From NCBI GenBank assembly GCA_041749535.1, contig JBGTBE010000087.1, positions 6,661-70,660 on the forward strand: a stretch of DNA of 64,000 nt, read 5' to 3'. The notes under the pieces were generated by a model that did not search any database, was not told the DNA's origin, and saw nothing but the letters and a program-made list of their open reading frames with translations. The stretch comes from JBBQZU01 sp041749535. Its GTDB lineage: Bacteria; Bacteroidota; Bacteroidia; Flavobacteriales_D; Cryomorphaceae. The position numbers and the translations under genes are program-made. Positions 43,566 through 53,204 of the stretch are shown here, one piece after another (within the stretch, counting starts at the first letter, position 1; the number at the start of each line of letters is the position of its first letter).

Positions 43566-45971
43566 ATTCCTCAATATCTTCCCCTTTTGCACCATGGACT
43601 GAAGTCGCTCGAGCGTCTTGCGTTCAGTGCATAATTCCAAGAATGCCTTTCTTTCGAGATTCAGGAGATAATCTTCGCTGACTTCCGTGGGTTGCGACAG
43701 ATCGCCCCCTGCCATTACAAATCCGAGTTTTTCACTGATCAGCTGGTCGTGGTCGGAGATGTAATTTCCGCTGCGCATGCTGTTGGCGCCTACGTAGACA
43801 ATGCCAAGGGCTTCGTTGCCGAGAACCATGATGTCCTTGCGCTTCAGAGGCTTTGTGTAGCCCTTGCTGTGCATGAGCAATGCAGCCTGTTTGGCGTAAG
43901 CCAGCTGGTCATCCCGGTTGATTACGACTTCGTCAATTCCCTTGCGGAGATAACCCAGTTCAAAAGCTTCAAAGGCTGATGTTGATACTTTGGCCTGACC
44001 GATAGTTAAGAAACGGTTGCGGAAGGTATTGGTACGTATATCGCCATCGTGCATTTCGTCGGCCGCGCGAAGGGCAAACTCTTTGGTACCACCACCGCCG
44101 GGAATCACCCCTACACCAAACTCAACGAGACCCATATACAACTCTGCGTGGGCCACTACTTTGTCTACATGCAGGCACAACTCACAACCGCCTCCAAGGG
44201 CCATGTTGTGTGGGGCACCAACCACAGGAATCGATGAATAGCGCATGCGCATCATGGTATTTTGAAATGCCTTTACGGCAAATTCAAGCTCTTCATATTC
44301 CTGCTCGGCAGCCATCATAAAGATCATTCCCACATTGGCACCCGCACTGAAGTTGTCGCCGGTATTGGAAACCACGAGTCCTTTATATCCTGCTTCAGCC
44401 ATATCGATGGCTTTGTTAAGTCCTTCAATTACCTCACCGCCGATGGTGTTCATCTTGGTGTGGAACTCTATGTTGATGATTCCATCACCCAGGTCTTTGA
44501 TGGTAGTGCCGGCATTTTTCCAAAGCAATTGTTCACCACCTATATTGTCAAGGAAAATTTGTCCTTCGAGTGCAGGGACTGCCTCGTAGGCTTTGGTATT
44601 TTGATTGTAGAAGTATTTTACTCCATTTTCAATTTTGTAGAAACTCTTGTTGCCTGCTGCCACCATGTCCTTCACCCAGGTATTTACTTGCACACCTGCT
44701 TTGTCCATATCGGCAATGGCTTTTTCAACGCCTATGGCATCCCACTTCTCAAATGGCCCCATTTTCCAACCGAAACCCGCGCTGAGCGCAGCGTCAATTT
44801 TATAGAGTTCGTCTGATATTTCGGGTACGCGAAAGGACACATAACTGAAGAGGCCTTGAAACGAGCGTCGGTAAAATTCACCGGCTTTGTCCATGCCTGC
44901 ATATAGCATGGGCAGGCGTTTTGCAAGGTTGTCTATTGGTTTGGTCATTTCCAGGGTTGGGAAACTCACTTTTTTCTGGGCTACATATTCCATGGTTTTC
45001 AGGTCGAGTGAAAGTATTTCAGCCTCGCCTGAAGCTCCCTTCGTTTTTTTGAAAAACCCCTGACCAGATTTGCTACCCAGCCATTTGTTGTCCACCATTT
45101 TCTGCACGTAATCGGGTATCGCAAATACATTGCTGCGTTCATCCTTGGGGCAGTTGGCTTTTACACCATTTGCCACGAGCACGAGTGTATCGAGGCCCAC
45201 CACATCGGCCGTGCGGAAGGTGGCCGATTTGGCGTGACCTATTACCGGGCCTGTGAGTTTATCCACTTCTTCGGGTGTAAGGCCCATGTCGCTCACTATG
45301 TGAAACAGCTCCATGATAGAGTACACTCCCACCCGGTTTGCAATGAAAGCGGGCGTATCCTTGCACAGCACGGTTTCCTTGCCGAGATAGCGGGAGCCAT
45401 AGTGCATCAGAAATTCAATCACTGCCTTATCGGTTTTCGGTCCGGGAATAATTTCGAGCAGTCGCAGGTAGCGCGGAGGGTTAAAGAAGTGCGTTCCGCA
45501 GAAGTGATTTTGAAAATCATCACTTCTCCCTTCGTTCATCATTGCGATTGGAATACCAGATGTATTGGAGGTAATCAGGGTACCTGGTTTTCTATATTTC
45601 TCTACCTTTTCGAATACCTGTTGTTTAATGTCGAGACGCTCCACCACCACTTCGATAATCCAGTCGGCATCGGCAATTTTGGGCATGTCATCGTCAAAAT
45701 TACCGGTGCTGATTCGTTTGGCGAAAGCCTGATCGTAAATAGGTGACGGGTTGCTTTTCAGTGCAAACTGAAGCGACTCGTTTACAATTCGGTTTTTCAC
45801 CGCCCCCGAGCCGAGGTCCATACCAGCTTGTTTCTCTTTGTCGTTCAGTTCACGGGGGGCGATGTCGAGCAGCAGCACTTCCACGCCTATATTGGCGAAA
45901 TGGCAAGCGATGCGCGAACCCATAACTCCTGAGCCTAGTACGGCTACCTTTTCTATTTTTCTATTTATCAT
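43563..45971 (-). CDS. 3-hydroxyacyl-CoA dehydrogenase/enoyl-CoA hydratase fusion
   Basis: 802 residues. The N-terminal dehydrogenase has the NAD motif VLGSGVMGSRIACHFANIGVEV and the catalytic region GTHFFNPPRYLRLLEIIPG. The C-terminal hydratase/isomerase half (~490-700) has GLVVSNTGDNFSAGANVG and MALGGGCELCLHVDKVVAHAE. Domain order is dehydrogenase then hydratase, opposite to FadB/FadJ. It does steps two and three of beta-oxidation. It overlaps the MarR gene by 4 bp and was followed by the thiolase before the four-helix-bundle insert. Confidence 0.95.
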   Translation of the reverse strand: MINRKIEKVAVLGSGVMGSRIACHFANIGVEVLLLDIAPRELNDKEKQAGMDLGSGAVKNRIVNESLQFALKSNPSPIYDQAFAKRISTGNFDDDMPKIADADWIIEVVVERLDIKQQVFEKVEKYRKPGTLITSNTSGIPIAMMNEGRSDDFQNHFCGTHFFNPPRYLRLLEIIPGPKTDKAVIEFLMHYGSRYLGKETVLCKDTPAFIANRVGVYSIMELFHIVSDMGLTPEEVDKLTGPVIGHAKSATFRTADVVGLDTLVLVANGVKANCPKDERSNVFAIPDYVQKMVDNKWLGSKSGQGFFKKTKGASGEAEILSLDLKTMEYVAQKKVSFPTLEMTKPIDNLAKRLPMLYAGMDKAGEFYRRSFQGLFSYVSFRVPEISDELYKIDAALSAGFGWKMGPFEKWDAIGVEKAIADMDKAGVQVNTWVKDMVAAGNKSFYKIENGVKYFYNQNTKAYEAVPALEGQIFLDNIGGEQLLWKNAGTTIKDLGDGIINIEFHTKMNTIGGEVIEGLNKAIDMAEAGYKGLVVSNTGDNFSAGANVGMIFMMAAEQEYEELEFAVKAFQNTMMRMRYSSIPVVGAPHNMALGGGCELCLHVDKVVAHAELYMGLVEFGVGVIPGGGGTKEFALRAADEMHDGDIRTNTFRNRFLTIGQAKVSTSAFEAFELGYLRKGIDEVVINRDDQLAYAKQAALLMHSKGYTKPLKRKDIMVLGNEALGIVYVGANSMRSGNYISDHDQLISEKLGFVMAGGDLSQPTEVSEDYLLNLERKAFLELCTERKTLERLQSMVQKGKILRN

Positions 45972-46444
45972 GGTTTGGTTCTGTTTGACTGGGGTATGTT
46001 GTTGATTGATTTTGTTTCACTGATGCGGGTGTCGAGAAGGGAATTGATCTCTGCCGATATTTCAAAAAATTCACTCAGCCTTCCAGGCCGTATGTGCTGC
46101 TGAAGGTATTCATTCAATCCGATAACTGCTTCGCGCGCTTTTTCACGGTATTTTTTACCCTCGTCAGTGAGATGAACATATACCATGCGACCGTCCTTAT
46201 TCCCTGCCGAACGAATGATGAGGCCGTTTTCTTCCATAGACTTCAGGGTGCGCGTGAGGCTCCTTGATTCTATTCCCATTTTGGGGCCGAGCTTTGTGGA
46301 TGGTGTTCCGTCCTTGTCAATGTTGAGCAATACGTAACCTACTGACATGCTGCCGCCGTATCGGGAGGCCTCAATGTTATACAGGCGCATGGTTTTCATC
46401 CACAACCACCTTAAATGAAAATCAATCGTTTCTTCAGGCTTCAT
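45968..46444 (-). CDS. MarR-family transcriptional regulator
   Basis: 158 residues. The winged-helix core includes GYVLLNIDKDGTPSTKLGPKMGI, RSLTRTLKSMEENGLIIRS and the wing GNKDGRMVYVHLTDEG. It leads the beta-oxidation operon, so it probably represses it and senses an acyl-CoA or fatty acid, as inferred from position. The 3' end overlaps the dehydrogenase start by 4 bp. Confidence 0.94.
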   Translation of the reverse strand: MKPEETIDFHLRWLWMKTMRLYNIEASRYGGSMSVGYVLLNIDKDGTPSTKLGPKMGIESRSLTRTLKSMEENGLIIRSAGNKDGRMVYVHLTDEGKKYREKAREAVIGLNEYLQQHIRPGRLSEFFEISAEINSLLDTRISETKSINNIPQSNRTKP

Positions 46445-46722
46445 TCTTGGGCTAAAGCTAACAATAAATGTTATGCACGCATACTACTTAACGAAATTTT
46501 CTTTGTTTGGTTCTAAATTGGTTGCTGTGACTATACCCGCTGACAAGCACAGTGTTTGCGCTCAATTTTAGTCTGCCTCGGTGCGCTTTTTCTCTTGCGA
46601 AAATGAAAGTTGAAAGGCCGGGTGAAGTTTTTTGGTCTGAGAATTAGGCTGAAGTATATCATCTGTATGAAGCAGAAATGTATTTCAATTGAAAACCTAT
46701 ATACTACCTTGGTCTGCCAAAG
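46445..46722. other. Intergenic region upstream of MarR and the GT39-like gene
   Basis: 278 bp without a gene. It must hold divergent promoters. TATGC-AC-GCATA (46472-46483), 28 bp upstream of the MarR start, is a candidate MarR operator. TACCTTGG (46705-46712) is a one-mismatch -7 box for the plus-strand gene, but no -33 fits. Confidence 0.5.
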
Positions 46723-48129
46723 ATGAGAACTACTTTTTTTCGTGAATTTACATTGAAGGATATCCGGTTTTGGATTCTGTTATTTTTCTTGATACGGCTC
46801 TTCGGTATCTCCAATGCCCCGCTTGAAACGGGACACAACTGGAGGCAGTCCCTCACGAGTATGATCGCAAGAAATTTTTTGGAAACCGATGCAAATATTC
46901 TGTACCCAAGAATCGATATGGCGGGCGAAGCTACGGGCATCATAGGATCGGAATTTCCATTTTTCAATTATCTCATTTACGTATTTGCGCTTTTGTTTGA
47001 CTACTCGCATTGGGCTGGCAGACTCATCAATCTTGTGGTATCGAGTCTAGGTATTTGGTATTTCTACAGGATTGTTGCCCAATGGGTGAGTAGGGAGGTG
47101 GCCTTTCCGGCATCAATGGTTTTTTTGGCGTCCATTTGGTTTAGCTTTTCGCGAAAAATTATGCCCGACACCTTCAGTGTGGCACTGGTAATTATTGGGT
47201 TCTACTATGGGCTTTGTTATTTGAAGCAGGGAACTTTCAAACACCTGTTGCTTTTCTTTGGTTTGGCAACCCTCGGTATACTGTGTAAGATACCAGCCGC
47301 AAGTTTGCTTGGGTTGTCTGTTTTGCTGCTGTTTACAAATCACTTTTCTGTTTCTAGGCGCGCGGTTGCCATTGCCGCATGCATGGTCTCAGCCGGGGTA
47401 GTTTGGCTCTGGTATTTTTATTGGGTTCCCTATTTATTGCATACATACGGCTATCAACTTTATTTTCCGAAAGGGCTTTTGGAAGGCTTTGAAGAGATTC
47501 TGCCGTACACATCTGAGTACTTCGCCAAGTTCTATTTTAGTGCTTTGTATTCTTACCTGGCATTTGCTTTAGCACTGGCAGGCATCTACGGCCTTGTGAG
47601 GAATAAAAACCGCTACCTGTGGCTTGGATTGATTTCGGTAACAGCAATTTTTCTGGTTTTTACCCTCAAAACGGGAAGTGATTTCCCCACGCACAATTAC
47701 TACATCATACCCTTCGTGCCTGTGATGGCACTGCTTGCGGGATATGGCGTGGCCTTATTTCCCGAAAAGTTAAGATATATACTGCTGCTCCTTGTGGTGG
47801 CCGAAGGGGTGGCCAATCAGGCCCACGATTTTTTTATAAAGGAGGAAATGAAGTACAAGCTTACGCTGGAAGAACTTATGGACGAAAATGTAAGTCGGGA
47901 TTCCCTCATTGTCATCAATGGGGGGCAGTCTCCACAGGAAATATACTTTGCCCGCAGGAAAGGGTGGACTGTAAAAAACGATTTTCTCACTACCGAAAGG
48001 CTGGATAGTCTGAGTAATTTGGGAGCTGCATATCTCGTGCTGAACCGGGTAAACCATACACATTATGTCAGCGAATATCCTGAAGTAGGGAGCAATGAAA
48101 GCTACACAGTCTATAGTTTGAACAGGTAG
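46723..48129 (+). CDS. Membrane glycosyltransferase, GT39/ArnT-like
   Basis: 468 residues. About ten hydrophobic helices follow the N-terminal loop HNWRQSLTSMIARNFLETD, whose acidic residues fit the Glu/Asp catalytic position of GT-C enzymes using polyprenyl-phosphate sugars. The later part has a periplasmic domain (LEELMDENVSRDSLIVINGG). Substrate unknown. The gene's own stop codon starts the perfect palindrome at 48127. Confidence 0.82.
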   Translation: MRTTFFREFTLKDIRFWILLFFLIRLFGISNAPLETGHNWRQSLTSMIARNFLETDANILYPRIDMAGEATGIIGSEFPFFNYLIYVFALLFDYSHWAGRLINLVVSSLGIWYFYRIVAQWVSREVAFPASMVFLASIWFSFSRKIMPDTFSVALVIIGFYYGLCYLKQGTFKHLLLFFGLATLGILCKIPAASLLGLSVLLLFTNHFSVSRRAVAIAACMVSAGVVWLWYFYWVPYLLHTYGYQLYFPKGLLEGFEEILPYTSEYFAKFYFSALYSYLAFALALAGIYGLVRNKNRYLWLGLISVTAIFLVFTLKTGSDFPTHNYYIIPFVPVMALLAGYGVALFPEKLRYILLLLVVAEGVANQAHDFFIKEEMKYKLTLEELMDENVSRDSLIVINGGQSPQEIYFARRKGWTVKNDFLTTERLDSLSNLGAAYLVLNRVNHTHYVSEYPEVGSNESYTVYSLNR

Positions 48130-48227
48130 TAGCAGTAAGGCATGCCTTACTGCTACTATAAGGCATGCCATACTGCTACTATAAGGCATGCCTTACTGCT
48201 ACTATAAGGCATGCCTTACTACTGTTT
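48127..48227. repeat. Palindromic 23-bp tandem repeat between convergent genes
   Basis: Four copies of TAAGGCATGCCTTA-type units start at 48136, 48159, 48182 and 48205, exactly 23 bp apart. The core TAAGGCATGCCTTA is itself a perfect palindrome (one copy has a T to A change). The first copy is extended to a perfect 32-bp palindrome, 48127-48158, beginning with the stop codon of the GT39-like gene. The proline dehydrogenase gene ends at 48240. Confidence 0.95.
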
Positions 48228-48239
48228 AATCCAATGCCC

Positions 48240-49451
48240 CTATCGGCCTTTTTTCCTTCTCTTCAGCTCCTTCATGATCAGGCTCAGTTCTCTTCCTGTT
48301 TGGCCTGCCACAGAGGTATTCTCCTCAGCCCTGCGAATGAGGTAGGGCATCACATCCTTCACAGGTCCATAAGGCACATATTTCGCCACGTTGTAGCCTG
48401 CCCTGCTCAAGTTAAAGCTTATGTGGTCGCTCATGCCGAAGAGTTGCGCAAAATAAACGCGCTTGTCGTTTCGGTTTATCTTCAGGCGGTCCATTTCTTT
48501 TGCCAGGCGCATGCTGCTGTGCTCATTGTGCGATCCGGCACAAAAGGCGATGCTGTCCAGATTGGCAAGGCAATAATCTACAGCGGCATCAAAATCCCGG
48601 TCGGTGGCAGCCTTATTGGGCTGTATAGGGGAGGGGTATCCCATGGTTTCAGCCCGGTCCCGCTCTTTTTCCATATACGCCCCACGCACCAGTTTCACTC
48701 CGTACCAATACCCGGCAGCTTTGGCGGCAGCATGTGCATCGCGAAGGTGGGCAAGTCTGTCGTGTCGGTACATTTGCAGGGTGTTGTACACCACTGCTCC
48801 TTGCTTATTGTATTTTGCCATCATCTCAGTGGCAAGGCGGTCTATGGCAGGTTGAATCCAGGTTTCTTCAGCATCTATAAATACAGGAGTTCCCGTTTCG
48901 TGTGCCTTTCGGCAAATGGAGTCTACCCGCTCCATGAGCCTGCCAAACCTGCTCTGCTCATCGGTATTTAGCACAGCTCCAGTACTCAATTTCTCCAGCA
49001 GCGCATTTCTGCAAAGCCCTGTCACTTTAAACACGCAAAAAGGTATATGGGCATTTTGATGGGCCGTCTCAACTGTGCGCAAGGTCTCTACTCTGGTCTT
49101 TTCAAATTCATCATCTTCTTCCTTGCCTTCTACAGAATAGTCGAGTATAGTGCCAATGTGGTAGGCATCGAGCACCTTGGTGGTTTCGGCGCAATCGGCA
49201 ATGGTTTCGCCCCCACAAAACTGCTTGAAAATGGTGGCTTTTATCATCCCCTTGATGGGAAGATTCAGCGCCAGCGCCACTTTGGTGAGCTGCTTTCCCG
49301 CTATGCTCATGGCCGGATTTCCGATTATTCTGAAAAGCCAGTAAGCCCTTTTTAAATCTCCATTTGACTTGGAGGAGAAGGCAACTTCTGTATTGTCAAA
49401 CGAAACTTCTTCTCTCGCTAAAGCGGTGGGTGCGGTACCAATCGTATTCAT
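48240..49451 (-). CDS. Proline dehydrogenase
   Basis: 403 residues. The FAD barrel of the PRODH family is recognised by FIDAEETWIQPAIDRLA, VVYNTLQMYRHDRLAHL, WYGVKLVRGAYMEKERDRA, and the C-terminal YNVAKYVPYGPVKDVMPYLIRRAEENTS. It oxidises proline to pyrroline-5-carboxylate with electrons to the respiratory chain. No P5C dehydrogenase gene is adjacent. It is divergent from aroB, with 49 bp between starts. Confidence 0.95.
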   Translation of the reverse strand: MNTIGTAPTALAREEVSFDNTEVAFSSKSNGDLKRAYWLFRIIGNPAMSIAGKQLTKVALALNLPIKGMIKATIFKQFCGGETIADCAETTKVLDAYHIGTILDYSVEGKEEDDEFEKTRVETLRTVETAHQNAHIPFCVFKVTGLCRNALLEKLSTGAVLNTDEQSRFGRLMERVDSICRKAHETGTPVFIDAEETWIQPAIDRLATEMMAKYNKQGAVVYNTLQMYRHDRLAHLRDAHAAAKAAGYWYGVKLVRGAYMEKERDRAETMGYPSPIQPNKAATDRDFDAAVDYCLANLDSIAFCAGSHNEHSSMRLAKEMDRLKINRNDKRVYFAQLFGMSDHISFNLSRAGYNVAKYVPYGPVKDVMPYLIRRAEENTSVAGQTGRELSLIMKELKRRKKGR

Positions 49452-49500
49452 TTCTTCCTTTGCAAAAAAACCATTCTATCTTAGCTGCTCAATTTTCGCT

Positions 49501-50595
49501 ATGGCATCTATCGATTTACACAGGGTTAAAACCGATGGCCACACCATTTGTTTGGGAAGGCACAGCCTGGGCGATTTGTCAGAAGTACTCTCTGACGAGG
49601 CCTTCCTTCAGGCGAAGGTATTTATTTTATGCGATGAAAATACCCTGCAGCAATGTTTGCCCTCAGCGGTTTCTAAAGTACCGGCACTGCAGAGTGCTGA
49701 GATACTCGAGGTGCCTGAAGGCGAAGAGAGCAAGAGCATTGAAGTGTGCACACAGCTTTGGCATGCACTCAGCGATATGGGTGCCGATCGTTACAGCGTG
49801 CTTATAAACCTTGGCGGTGGAGTAGTGACCGATCTTGGCGGATTTGTAGCGGGTACCTATAAGCGTGGCATACGCTTCTTCAACTTGCCCACCAGCCTGC
49901 TCGGACAGGTAGATGCTTCCGTAGGTGGCAAAGTAGGCATAGACCTTGGTCATCTCAAAAATCAAGTTGGCCTCTTCAACCAACCAAACGGTGTATATGT
50001 GGATCCTTCATTTCTGAGCACACTGCCCCGCGCACACCTACTCTCAGGATTTTCAGAAATGATCAAGCATGCGCTTGTTTGCTCCCCCGGCTATTGGGAA
50101 CAACTCAAGGAAGTGAGCTTTTACGATATGGAATCCCTTGAGCAACCCATACTCAGATCGGTACAGATAAAAAATGAAATTGTGTGCAGCGACCCCTACG
50201 AAACAGGGATGCGCAAAATTCTCAACTTCGGCCATACCATCGGTCATGCCATAGAATCATACTCACTCGAAGGAGATATGAAAACCATATTGCACGGCGA
50301 AGCTGTGGCCATGGGCATGGTATGCGAAAGCTTTATTTCACACCGCCGGAAATTGCTTTCCGAAGAAGACCTGGGTGATATCACTTCTTTTATTTTCAGC
50401 CATTTTACGAAAGTACAGGTAGACACTCTGCAGCACCACCGGCTTATAGAACTGATGAGGCACGACAAGAAAAACCGGGGGGGAAAGGTGATGATGAGCT
50501 TGCTGCAAAATATTGGCGACTGCCTTCCCGATCAGGATGTGCCCGCCGACCACATTATAGAATCACTCAACTTCTACGAGCGATGGGTGGGGTGA
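49501..50595 (+). CDS. aroB: 3-dehydroquinate synthase
   Basis: 364 residues from ATG 49501 (MASIDLHRV); the longer frame is rejected since its first 44 residues are antisense to the proline dehydrogenase start. NAD motif NLGGGVVTDLGGFVAGTYKRG, substrate site TSLLGQVDASVGGKVGID, and zinc ligands in the GHTIGHAIE and HGEAVAMGM regions are present. It makes the first cyclic shikimate-pathway compound. It overlaps aroA by 13 bp. Confidence 0.95.
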   Translation: MASIDLHRVKTDGHTICLGRHSLGDLSEVLSDEAFLQAKVFILCDENTLQQCLPSAVSKVPALQSAEILEVPEGEESKSIEVCTQLWHALSDMGADRYSVLINLGGGVVTDLGGFVAGTYKRGIRFFNLPTSLLGQVDASVGGKVGIDLGHLKNQVGLFNQPNGVYVDPSFLSTLPRAHLLSGFSEMIKHALVCSPGYWEQLKEVSFYDMESLEQPILRSVQIKNEIVCSDPYETGMRKILNFGHTIGHAIESYSLEGDMKTILHGEAVAMGMVCESFISHRRKLLSEEDLGDITSFIFSHFTKVQVDTLQHHRLIELMRHDKKNRGGKVMMSLLQNIGDCLPDQDVPADHIIESLNFYERWVG

Positions 50596-51812
50596 GCAGC
50601 GCTACTTTGCGAATTGGACCACCGCCTTCCGGAAAAATTGAGATTCATCTTCCCTCTTCGAAAAGCATCAGCAACCGACTTCTTATCATGCAAGCCCTGA
50701 GCAAGGGCGCTGTGCACATTTCGAACCTGAGCACAGCCGATGATACAACTGTGCTTGCATCCTTATTGGCTGAAACCAAACCATCCTATTGGCTGGGAGC
50801 TGCAGGTACTGCCTTGCGATTTGGATTGGCTTGGGCAGCCATTACCCCCGGGGAGCGTATTTTGCGCGGCACACACAGGCTGCACGAAAGACCACTGAAG
50901 CCACTGATCAAAGCCCTCGAAAAACTGGGAGCCGAGGTAGAATGCTATGAAGATGAAGGCTTCGCTCCGGTAGAAGTAAACGGGCGCAAGCTATACCGTG
51001 CCTCTCTGGAAATAGATGCATCTATGAGCAGTCAGTTTACATCGGCACTCATGCTTATCGCACCGTACGTGCAAGGAGGTTTGGAAATAGTGCGAAAGGG
51101 AGCGCGGGTGTCAGAGCCCTATGTAGAAATGACCGCCCGACTTATGCGGGGCGCAGGAGCTTACGTGCACATGCGCGCAGAAAAAATTGAGATCGAAGAA
51201 GGAGGCTACCAACCTTCGACCTTTCTGGTAGAAGCCGATTGGTCAGCAGCATCGTATTTTTATTCAGTGGTAGCATTGGGTGGGCCTGAGCAGATTTTAT
51301 TGCACGGATTGCGCACCGAAGGCCTTCAAGGTGATTCAGCAATTGCCGGTATTTTCACAAAGTTTGGAGTACATACTGAGTTCGTTTCCGAAGGGGTCAT
51401 CATTTCCCGAAAGGGTGAGAAAGAAACGAGTATGGCGCTCGATTGCACCTCCTTTCCTGACCTTGCCCAAACCATAGCCCTGACTGCTGCCGGACTTAGA
51501 ATGCCTTGCACACTTACCGGACTGCGCACACTCAGGGTAAAGGAAACCGACCGCATAGCGGCCCTTGGTGCAGAACTCGGAAAATGCGGTGTCACTTGCG
51601 AAATGGGGCCTGATTATATTTCGATAAAGCAATTTGCCGACCCAGCCCCTGCACCCTTCATAGCCACCTACGGCGACCACCGCATGGCCATGGCCTTTGC
51701 TCCCCTTACGCTGCAGTTGGGTAAGCTGGGCATTGAATCGCATGAGGTTGTAAGCAAATCTTTCCCCGATTTTTGGAAGGAGTTGGGCCGATGCGGCATT
51801 GAGAAGGTGTAG
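50583..51812 (+). CDS. aroA: 5-enolpyruvylshikimate-3-phosphate synthase
   Basis: 409 residues. The opening LPSSKSISNRLLIMQALS, LGAAGTALRFGLAW and RVKETDRIAALGAELGKCG are the two shikimate/PEP-binding signatures. Its last step DHRMAMAFAPLTL follows. It catalyses PEP transfer to shikimate-3-phosphate. The 13-bp overlap with aroB points to a two-gene aromatic operon with translational coupling. Confidence 0.96.
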   Translation: MGGVSSATLRIGPPPSGKIEIHLPSSKSISNRLLIMQALSKGAVHISNLSTADDTTVLASLLAETKPSYWLGAAGTALRFGLAWAAITPGERILRGTHRLHERPLKPLIKALEKLGAEVECYEDEGFAPVEVNGRKLYRASLEIDASMSSQFTSALMLIAPYVQGGLEIVRKGARVSEPYVEMTARLMRGAGAYVHMRAEKIEIEEGGYQPSTFLVEADWSAASYFYSVVALGGPEQILLHGLRTEGLQGDSAIAGIFTKFGVHTEFVSEGVIISRKGEKETSMALDCTSFPDLAQTIALTAAGLRMPCTLTGLRTLRVKETDRIAALGAELGKCGVTCEMGPDYISIKQFADPAPAPFIATYGDHRMAMAFAPLTLQLGKLGIESHEVVSKSFPDFWKELGRCGIEKV

Positions 51813-51868
51813 CTTTTACAAAAGGTGGGCACATGCCCCCAGGCCTGCTGAGAAAATGCGTAAATCAA

Positions 51869-51876
51869 TACCTTTG
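51869..51876 (+). promoter_or_regulatory. Candidate -7 box (TACCTTTG) for lhgO
   Basis: Exact TAnnTTTG, ending 23 bp before the ATG at 51900. No clear -33. Confidence 0.5.
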
Positions 51877-51899
51877 TCGCCTAAATTTTTTTTGAACCT

Positions 51900-53147
51900 A
51901 TGGCCGGAAGTGAAGTGTACGATGTAGCCATTATTGGCGGTGGAATTGTGGGTGCTGCTACTTTTTACAAAATGCAAACCCGCTGGCCGGAGTTGCGCAT
52001 GATTCTGGTTGAGAAGGAGAATATGCTGGCCAACCACCAAACCGGCAACAACAGCGGGGTGATTCACGCAGGCCTCTACTACAAACCTGGCAGCCTGAAA
52101 GCTGTGAATTGTGTAAACGGAAGAAAGGAGCTGGTTGCTTTTGCCAAAAAATACGGCGTTGACCACGATGTGTGCGGTAAAATAGTGGTGGCCGTGGATA
52201 AATCTGAACTGCCCATGCTCGAGAAGATTTACCACATAGGGATAGAAAATGGAATAGAAGGCATAGAACGCATTGACGCAGCCGGTATTAAGGCCCATGA
52301 GCCCTACTGCGAAGGCATAGCCGGAATATGGGTTCCGGTAACGGGAATCATTGATTACAGGCAGGCCACCCAAAGGATGGTGGAACTCGGCCTTGCTGCA
52401 AATCCGCAAAGCCGACTCGCCCTGGGTGAAGAAGTAGTCTCAATAACCCCTCAAGGCAATTTGAAATCTATAAAAACCAGCAAGGCAACCTACACCTCCC
52501 GGTACCAGGTATTTTGTGCCGGACTGCAGGCTGACAGGCTGGCCCGCAAGGATGGCGTGAAGTTGAAAGAGAAAGTGGTTGGGTTTAGGGGCGATTACTA
52601 CGAGCTTACCGAACAGGGCAAGCACAAAATTAAAAACCTGATTTACCCCGTTCCCAATCCCGACTTTCCTTTTCTGGGGGTGCACTTTACGCGCATGACC
52701 AATGGCGATATTGAATGCGGCCCCAATGCGGTATTTACATTCAAGCGGGAAGGGTATGGTAAGACGGACTTCAGCTTGCGCGACTCGATCGACGCACTGA
52801 CTTATGGTGGTACCTGGAAGCTCTTTTTCAGGAATATGAAGTTTGGAATTGACGAGTACCGCCGTGCTTTCTCGAAAAAATTGTTTCTGAAAACCCTGCA
52901 ACGGCTTGTGCCTTCACTTACCATGGACGACATAAAACCCGGCAGGGCAGGGGTGCGCGCCATGCTGCTGCGCAGCGATGGCGATACCCGCGACGATTTT
53001 CGTATTGAATACAAAGGAACCAGCATTCATGTACTCAACGCCCCTTCACCGGCTGCTACCGCTTCACTGGCCATTGGCGGACAGATTGCCGATATGGCAC
53101 AGCAGCAGTTTGGGTTGAAGGTAGAAGTGGCAAGCACAGCAGGTTAA
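51900..53147 (+). CDS. lhgO: L-2-hydroxyglutarate oxidase/dehydrogenase
   Basis: 415 residues. The N-terminal Rossmann motif VAIIGGGIVGAATFYKMQ binds FAD; NNSGVIHAGLYYKPGS is the family's substrate-side loop; FRGDYYELTEQGKHKI and LVYPVPNPDFPFLGVHFT-like (LIYPVPNPDFPFLGVHFT) are strongly LhgO-like. It oxidises L-2-hydroxyglutarate to 2-oxoglutarate. Monocistronic, with its own -7 box. Confidence 0.93.
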   Translation: MAGSEVYDVAIIGGGIVGAATFYKMQTRWPELRMILVEKENMLANHQTGNNSGVIHAGLYYKPGSLKAVNCVNGRKELVAFAKKYGVDHDVCGKIVVAVDKSELPMLEKIYHIGIENGIEGIERIDAAGIKAHEPYCEGIAGIWVPVTGIIDYRQATQRMVELGLAANPQSRLALGEEVVSITPQGNLKSIKTSKATYTSRYQVFCAGLQADRLARKDGVKLKEKVVGFRGDYYELTEQGKHKIKNLIYPVPNPDFPFLGVHFTRMTNGDIECGPNAVFTFKREGYGKTDFSLRDSIDALTYGGTWKLFFRNMKFGIDEYRRAFSKKLFLKTLQRLVPSLTMDDIKPGRAGVRAMLLRSDGDTRDDFRIEYKGTSIHVLNAPSPAATASLAIGGQIADMAQQQFGLKVEVASTAG

Positions 53148-53204
53148 TGGCTTTTTATTATTTCAGGAAATCACCGCAGTCAACTACCAATCGCGCAACT
53201 TTGG

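Noticed and set aside
44262..44816. A 184-codon plus-strand frame in the 3-hydroxyacyl-CoA dehydrogenase region
   Set aside because: Antisense frame with no protein-like features or start signals.
48165..48971. A 268-codon open frame on the plus strand opposite the proline dehydrogenase gene, starting in the palindromic repeat
   Set aside because: It is antisense to a strongly conserved gene and the product has no family features; its start lies in repeat sequence.
51827..51838. GGGCA-CA-TGCCC palindrome after aroA as a terminator
   Set aside because: Stem is only 5 bp and no U run follows.
51816..52409. A 197-codon minus-strand frame over lhgO
   Set aside because: Overlaps a clear flavoenzyme gene on the other strand and shows no conserved features.
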